From the NCBI GenBank assembly GCA_913057845.1, contig CAJXPC010000050.1, positions 1 through 9,361 of the forward strand: a stretch of 9,361 bases of DNA. The letters are read 5' to 3'. Of the stretch, positions 6,002 through 9,361 are shown in pieces. The translations under genes and the position numbers were made by a program. The notes below the pieces were generated by a model. It was not told the DNA's origin. It searched no databases and saw nothing but the letters and a program-made list of their open reading frames with translations. Within the stretch, counting starts at the first letter, position 1. Each line of letters opens with the position of its first letter. The DNA comes from an uncultured Pseudomonadota bacterium (GTDB taxonomy: Bacteria > Pseudomonadota > Gammaproteobacteria > Burkholderiales > Eutrophovitaceae).

Positions 6002-7228
6002 ATGAGTAACCAATCATATTCGGATATCAGTTCTTTTTATCCTCCACAAAGAACCCTAATGGGGCCAGGCCCCTCTGAGATACACCCTCGAGTCTTCTCT
6101 GCGATGGGGCGACCTACGATTGGTTATCTAGATCCCGTCTTTGTGCAAATGATGGAGGAACTGAAAGAATTATTGCGTTACGCGTTTCAAACTAAAAACG
6201 CCCTCACATTTCCCGTCTCCGGCCCAGGTTCTGTGGGAATGGAAATGTGCTTCGTCAACATGGTCAGCCCCGGCGATAAAGTTATCGTTTGTCGTAATGG
6301 CGTATTTGGCGGGCGCATGATCGAAAATGTAGAACGTTGCGGCGGCATCGCTGTCGTGGTTGAGGATCCCATGGGAAAACCCGTAGATCCTGATAAAGTT
6401 CGTGAAACATTCGTCAAAAATCCCGATGCTAAAATTTTGGCGTTTGTGCATGCTGAAACATCCACTGGCGTTCGCTCTGATGCAAAAACGCTCGCAGCCA
6501 TCGCTCGCGAGTACAACGCATTAACTATTGTGGATACAGTAACCTCACTTGCTGGCGTGCCCTTACTCGTTGACGAATGGGGTCTCGATGCGGTTTATTC
6601 TGGTAGCCAAAAATGTCTTTCTTGTACGCCTGGGCTCTCACCAGTCACCTTCAGTGATCGCGTTGTTGAGCTGGTTAAAAACAGAAAACACAAGGTTCAA
6701 AGCTGGTTCATGGATATCAATTTACTTCTCGGCTATTGGGGCGAGAGCAATCGAACCTACCACCATACAGCACCCACCAACTCGCTTTATTCTCTGCATG
6801 AAGCGCTCATCATGCTCAGAGATGAAGGGCTTGAGGCCTCGTGGGCCCGCCATAACCGCAATCACCTTGCTCTAAAAGCGGGGCTAGAAACTCTTGGGCT
6901 TAATTATTTAGTTGATGAGGCGTATCGACTCCCACAAATGAACGCAGTTTATGTCATGCCAGGAATCGATGAGAAAGAAGTCCGACGTCGATTGCTTGAA
7001 GAAATGAACATCGAAATAGGAGCGGGCCTTGGCCCATTAGCTGGCAAGATTTGGCGGTTTGGAATCATGGGATATAGCTGCAAAATGGAGAACGTCATGC
7101 TGTGCTTGTGCGCTCTTGAGAGCATTTTCGACAACATGGGTGCAAAAATTGACGTAGGTGCTGCTGAGGCAGCCGCCTACCATGCTTACGCAGCTCAGCC
7201 TCAGGGCAAAAAATCCATCAAAATATAA
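6002..7228 (+). CDS. Alanine/serine--glyoxylate aminotransferase family protein (class V, PLP-dependent)
   Basis: A complete 408-residue enzyme of the AGXT/serine-glyoxylate transaminase group. It would move an amino group from alanine or serine to glyoxylate, giving glycine plus pyruvate or hydroxypyruvate, in the cytoplasm. Seen in order: LMGPGPSEIHPRV (19-31), the PLP phosphate region SGPGSVGMEM (73-82), VHAETSTGV (149-157), the PLP-ring aspartate in IVDTVTSLAG (Asp178), the Schiff-base lysine in YSGSQKCLSC (Lys204), YHHTAPTNSLY, and the carboxylate-binding arginine in KIWRFGIMG (Arg352). These line up with human AGXT. The segment after the lysine reads CTPGLSP where the family more often has PPG. 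It stands alone between two operons with its own promoter. Amino donor preference cannot be settled by eye, and serine-pyruvate activity is also possible. Confidence 0.88.
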   Translation: MSNQSYSDISSFYPPQRTLMGPGPSEIHPRVFSAMGRPTIGYLDPVFVQMMEELKELLRYAFQTKNALTFPVSGPGSVGMEMCFVNMVSPGDKVIVCRNGVFGGRMIENVERCGGIAVVVEDPMGKPVDPDKVRETFVKNPDAKILAFVHAETSTGVRSDAKTLAAIAREYNALTIVDTVTSLAGVPLLVDEWGLDAVYSGSQKCLSCTPGLSPVTFSDRVVELVKNRKHKVQSWFMDINLLLGYWGESNRTYHHTAPTNSLYSLHEALIMLRDEGLEASWARHNRNHLALKAGLETLGLNYLVDEAYRLPQMNAVYVMPGIDEKEVRRRLLEEMNIEIGAGLGPLAGKIWRFGIMGYSCKMENVMLCLCALESIFDNMGAKIDVGAAEAAAYHAYAAQPQGKKSIKI

Positions 7229-7268
7229 TCTAGTTAGCACAAGAGTATCTTTGTAGTGTCTCTACACC

Positions 7269-7294
7269 AAAAGTGAGCGCTTACGCTTAATTTT
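7269..7294 (+). terminator. Possible weak terminator after the aminotransferase gene
   Basis: A stem of TGAGCG (7274-7279) with CGCTTA (7284-7289), including one G-T pair and a four-base loop, is followed by ATTTT. AAAA at 7269-7272 could extend it by pairing with TTTT at 7291-7294. It lies 40 bases past the stop codon. The stem is short, so confidence is limited. Confidence 0.4.
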
Positions 7295-7337
7295 CAGCAC
7301 GGCCACTAATTACTAACCTGAGTATCAACATTTGAAC

Positions 7338-7365
7338 AATCGCCACCGAAGATTCGGTGGCGATT
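7338..7365. terminator. Strong stem-loop between convergent genes, likely ahcY terminator
   Basis: AATCGCCACCGAA (7338-7350) and TTCGGTGGCGATT (7353-7365) are a perfect 13-base inverted repeat with a 2-base centre, so the practical loop is about four bases. It lies 16 bases beyond the ahcY stop and 109 beyond the aminotransferase stop, and could serve both directions. Neither side has a strong run of T (GATTGTTC after it on the minus strand), so it may act as a 3'-end stabilizer or an inefficient terminator. Confidence 0.6.
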
Positions 7366-7381
7366 CTAAACGCGTTAACTA

Positions 7382-8800
7382 TCAGTATCGATACATCTCA
7401 GGCTTGTATGGGCCCGTCTTCTCTACTCCAATATATTTTGCCTGCTCGTCTGTGAGCTCGGTCAGCTGCACATTCAAGGTCACCAGCTGCAATCGTGCAA
7501 CCTTTTCATCAAGGTACTTAGGCAGCACATGAACGCCTAACGGATACTTATCGGTATCATTAAATAGCTCAATTTGTGCGATCACCTGGTTAGCAAAAGA
7601 AGTACTCATGACAAAGCTGGGGTGGCCGGTGGCGCAACCTAAATTAACAAGTCGACCCTGGGCCAAAAGGATAATTTTCTTACCGTCTGGGAAAACTATG
7701 TGGTCTACCTGCGGCTTAATGTTCTCCCAAGTATATTTCTCTATGGAGGCCACATCAATTTCATTATCAAAATGACCGATATTGCACACAATGGCTTCAT
7801 TCTTCATGGCGGCCATGTGGTCATGATGGATCACATTGTAATTTCCAGTCGCGGTAACAAAAATATCAGCCTTATCAGCTGCGTATTCCATAGTCACGAC
7901 GCGGAACCCCTCCATCGCGGCCTGAAGCGCACAGATTGGGTCGACTTCCGTGACCCAAACCTGAGCTGATAAGGCGCGCAGCGCTTGCGCACAGCCCTTG
8001 CCAACATCACCAAAACCCGCAACTACGGCAACTTTTCCAGCAATCATGACGTCGGTAGCACGCTTAATCCCGTCTACAAGCGATTCACGACAGCCGTAGA
8101 GGTTGTCGAACTTAGATTTCGTTACAGAATCGTTCACATTGATAGCGGGAAAAGCCAAACTCTTGTCACTCGCCATTTCATAGAGACGCATAACACCCGT
8201 AGTCGTTTCCTCGGTTACGCCTTTGACCGCTGAGAGTCGCGTTGAATACCAATTAGGGTCGGTAGCTAATTTTTTCTTTATAGCCGCATAAAGTACCCGC
8301 TCTTCTTCGCTTGTTGGATTATTTAAAACCGTAAGATCACTTTCAGCCTTAGTACCAAGATGGAGCAGCAACGTAGCATCACCCCCATCATCAAGAATCA
8401 TATTCGCTTGGTTCGTGGGCCAATCAAAAATCTTATGGGTGTATTCCCAATATTGCTCCAAAGTTTCGCCCTTGAATGCGTAAACTGGAACACCTGACTC
8501 GGCGATCGCCGCACACGCATGATCCTGTGAAGAGTAAATATTACAAGATGCCCAACGAACCTCTGCGCCTAACGCAGTCAAGGTTTCTATCAAAACGGCC
8601 GTTTGGATCGTCATGTGGAGCGACCCGGCAATTCGAGCGCCCTTGAGCGGCTGACTGGACGCGTATTCCTTTCGAATGGCCATTAGCCCAGACATCTCGA
8701 TTTCGGCTATTGAGATTTCTTTTCTACCCCAAGAGGCAAGCGATAGATCTGCCACCAAATAATCCTCGGTAGATGCTTTTTGTTGCAATACTGCTGACAT
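7382..8800 (-). CDS. ahcY: Adenosylhomocysteinase (S-adenosylhomocysteine hydrolase)
   Basis: AhcY splits S-adenosylhomocysteine into homocysteine and adenosine, removing the product inhibitor of methyltransferases. The 472-residue length matches the long bacterial form, with an insert relative to the roughly 430-residue mammalian enzyme. Seen: [15 protein letters not shown] (60-74, His62), MILDDGGD (134-141), EETTTGV (197-203), [11 protein letters not shown] (223-233, with Lys228 and Asp232 in the active site), the NAD-binding loop AGFGDVGKG (261-269), [11 protein letters not shown] (339-349, His343) and the conserved C-terminal end YRY. The ATG has a strong AAGGAGG 7 bases upstream. The gene follows metK on the same strand but has its own promoter, SAH riboswitch and terminator. 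In many Betaproteobacteria metF follows ahcY; here the next gene downstream is the convergent aminotransferase. Confidence 0.98.
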   Translation of the reverse strand: MSAVLQQKASTEDYLVADLSLASWGRKEISIAEIEMSGLMAIRKEYASSQPLKGARIAGSLHMTIQTAVLIETLTALGAEVRWASCNIYSSQDHACAAIAESGVPVYAFKGETLEQYWEYTHKIFDWPTNQANMILDDGGDATLLLHLGTKAESDLTVLNNPTSEEERVLYAAIKKKLATDPNWYSTRLSAVKGVTEETTTGVMRLYEMASDKSLAFPAINVNDSVTKSKFDNLYGCRESLVDGIKRATDVMIAGKVAVVAGFGDVGKGCAQALRALSAQVWVTEVDPICALQAAMEGFRVVTMEYAADKADIFVTATGNYNVIHHDHMAAMKNEAIVCNIGHFDNEIDVASIEKYTWENIKPQVDHIVFPDGKKIILLAQGRLVNLGCATGHPSFVMSTSFANQVIAQIELFNDTDKYPLGVHVLPKYLDEKVARLQLVTLNVQLTELTDEQAKYIGVEKTGPYKPEMYRY

Positions 8801-8807
8801 TTACTGC

Positions 8808-8814
8808 CCTCCTT
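8808..8814 (-). promoter_or_regulatory. Strong ribosome binding site of ahcY
   Basis: AAGGAGG on the minus strand lies 7 bases before the ATG at 8800. It is outside the aptamer and the terminator stem, which argues for control at transcription rather than translation. Confidence 0.8.
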
Positions 8815-8842
8815 AAACAAAGCATATTTGGCTTAGGGCAAT

Positions 8843-8883
8843 AAAAAACGCCCACAAACCAATAACTTACTAGTTTGTGAGCG
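8843..8883 (-). terminator. Intrinsic terminator in the ahcY leader (riboswitch expression platform)
   Basis: On the minus strand CGCTCACAAAC (8883-8873) pairs with GTTTGTGGGCG (8859-8849) over 11 base pairs including one U-G, with a 13-base loop, and is followed directly by six T (8848-8843). The first five bases of the stem, 8883-8879, are also the 3' strand of the aptamer pseudoknot, so terminator and SAH-bound aptamer cannot form together. Confidence 0.88.
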
Positions 8884-8944
8884 CCGTTTCCTGTGCTGAG
8901 CCTAGCCCCCCGTTATATTGGAAGGGTCGCAACGCTCCTCAGCA
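8877..8944 (-). ncRNA. S-adenosylhomocysteine (SAH) riboswitch aptamer
   Basis: The minus strand carries the conserved core of the SAH riboswitch. TGCTGAG (8944-8938) pairs with CTCAGCA (8900-8894) as P1. It is followed by GAGCGTTGCGACC and closed by GGCTAGGCTC, both close to the known Ralstonia aptamer, with CCC at 8926-8924 facing a G run at 8911-8906 in P2. The downstream AACGGCGCTCAC provides CGCTC (8883-8879), which pairs with GAGCG (8937-8933) as the P4 pseudoknot. The element sits a few bases after a predicted transcription start and before ahcY, the usual target gene. The known class is an ON switch, raising ahcY expression when SAH accumulates. Confidence 0.94.
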
Positions 8945-8953
8945 ATTACAATA

Positions 8954-8983
8954 AGTATACTACGACTACAAAGCCGCCTTCAA
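8954..8983 (-). promoter_or_regulatory. Predicted sigma-70 promoter of ahcY, overlapping the end of metK
   Basis: On the minus strand TTGAAG (8983-8978) and TATACT (8959-8954) are separated by 18 bases; TATACT matches five of six -10 bases. The predicted start near 8947 falls just before the riboswitch P1 helix at 8944, which is good independent support. The -35 lies within the last codons of metK. Confidence 0.65.
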
Positions 8984-9314
8984 AGTTTCAACTTTATCGA
9001 GCCCTTCCCAAGAAAACTCCGGCTCATCTCGGCCAAAATGGCCATATGCTGCTGTTTTTTCATAGATAGGACGCAACAAGTTAAGCATTTTAACGATTCC
9101 CTTAGGCCGCAAATCAAAGTTTGCGGCAACCAACTTCGCAATTTTTTCATCGTCCATGCGTCCGGTACCAAAGGTGGTGACCGAAACACTTGTCGGCTCA
9201 GCAACCCCGATCGCGTAGGAAATTTGCACCTCACATTTAGAGGCTAATCCTGCAGCAACGATATTCTTCGCCACATAACGAGCCGCGTAGGCTGCCGAAC
9301 GATCCACTTTGGAT
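8966..9314 (-). CDS. metK: S-adenosylmethionine synthetase (methionine adenosyltransferase), C-terminal fragment
   Basis: MetK makes SAM from methionine and ATP. Only the last 115 codons are present, against a usual length of about 385-390 residues. [19 protein letters not shown], the first residues after the junction, is the highly conserved MetK segment that follows the glycine-rich loop; [16 protein letters not shown] and the tail [19 protein letters not shown] are also typical. The ATP and methionine sites encoded upstream are missing only because the contig ends. It lies 165 bases upstream of ahcY on the same strand, pairing SAM synthesis with SAH removal. The apparent start [10 protein letters not shown] is translated adapter with a GTG start and is not part of the protein. 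Confidence 0.96.
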
Positions 9315-9361
9315 CTGTCTCTTATACACATCTCCGAGCCCACGAGACCTCTCTACATCTC
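9315..9361. other. Nextera library adapter, right end (not genomic)
   Basis: Bases 9315-9333 (CTGTCTCTTATACACATCT) are the Tn5 mosaic end, 9334-9348 (CCGAGCCCACGAGAC) the read-2 adapter, 9349-9356 (CTCTCTAC) match the i7 index N707, and 9357-9361 (ATCTC) begin the P7 segment. Genomic sequence ends at 9314. Confidence 0.98.

Noticed and set aside
6187..6516. 109-codon open frame on the minus strand inside the aminotransferase gene
   Set aside because: It is antisense to conserved PLP-enzyme sequence, and its composition is what reverse reading of that gene would give.
7700..8233. Two plus-strand open frames (7700-7969 and 7985-8233) opposite ahcY
   Set aside because: ahcY is clear on the other strand across its full length with all motifs intact. 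These are shadow frames without start signals.
8918..9247. 109-codon plus-strand open frame across the riboswitch and the end of metK
   Set aside because: It overlaps the riboswitch, the ahcY promoter and metK in antisense, and shows no recognizable protein features.
1..9361. Adapter ends read as Tn5 transposon ends or a mobile element
   Set aside because: The 19-base mosaic ends are joined to Illumina adapter and index bases, so they come from tagmentation during library preparation. There is no transposase gene.

Overview
This window holds 9 protein-coding genes, two of them cut by the ends, in about 9.27 kb of bacterial DNA (43-9314). The remainder is sequencing adapter: bases 1-42 and 9315-9361 are Illumina Nextera library sequence with recognisable index bases. 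Gene content and order (RNB-family ribonuclease, YqiA esterase, Mpl, MidA-type methyltransferase, then pteridine-reductase-like SDR, dihydroneopterin aldolase, TtcA, plus ahcY behind an S-adenosylhomocysteine riboswitch next to metK) are typical of Betaproteobacteria, most like Burkholderiales. Base composition is moderate by eye, lower than usual for that order. The lineage is my inference from remembered family resemblance, not from a search.

Layout. (1) 43-3711, minus strand: a tightly packed operon reading midA-like > mpl > yqiA > RNB ribonuclease. The first three genes are joined by two 4-base ATGA stop/start overlaps, and the RNB gene starts at a TTG and runs off the left end. (2) 3712-3837: a divergent promoter region. 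(3) 3838-5896, plus strand: SDR > folB > ttcA, a compact run in which the SDR carries the Asp-Tyr-Lys catalytic set of pteridine reductases (PTR1/FolM) rather than the usual Ser-Tyr-Lys. (4) 6002-7228, plus strand: an alanine/serine-glyoxylate aminotransferase with its own promoter. (5) 7229-7381: a convergent intergenic space with two stem-loops. (6) 7382-9314, minus strand: metK (3' part only) followed by ahcY, with an ahcY promoter inside the last codons of metK, an SAH riboswitch and an intrinsic terminator.

How the parts work together. MetK makes SAM, methyltransferases such as MidA turn it into SAH, and AhcY removes the SAH. The leader of ahcY senses SAH: the pseudoknot strand of the aptamer is exactly the first half of the terminator stem, so SAH binding should prevent termination and turn ahcY on. 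The SDR/FolB pair belongs to folate or tetrahydropterin synthesis, and the aminotransferase makes glycine or uses serine, so several genes here touch one-carbon metabolism. The rest are murein recycling (Mpl), tRNA thiolation (TtcA) and RNA decay (RNB).

I see no mobile element, CRISPR array, tRNA, rRNA or defence system. No gap between genes exceeds 300 bases. This is an ordinary housekeeping region; the parts most worth a second look are the riboswitch-terminator device, the pteridine-reductase-like SDR beside folB, and the adapter-derived false protein ends.
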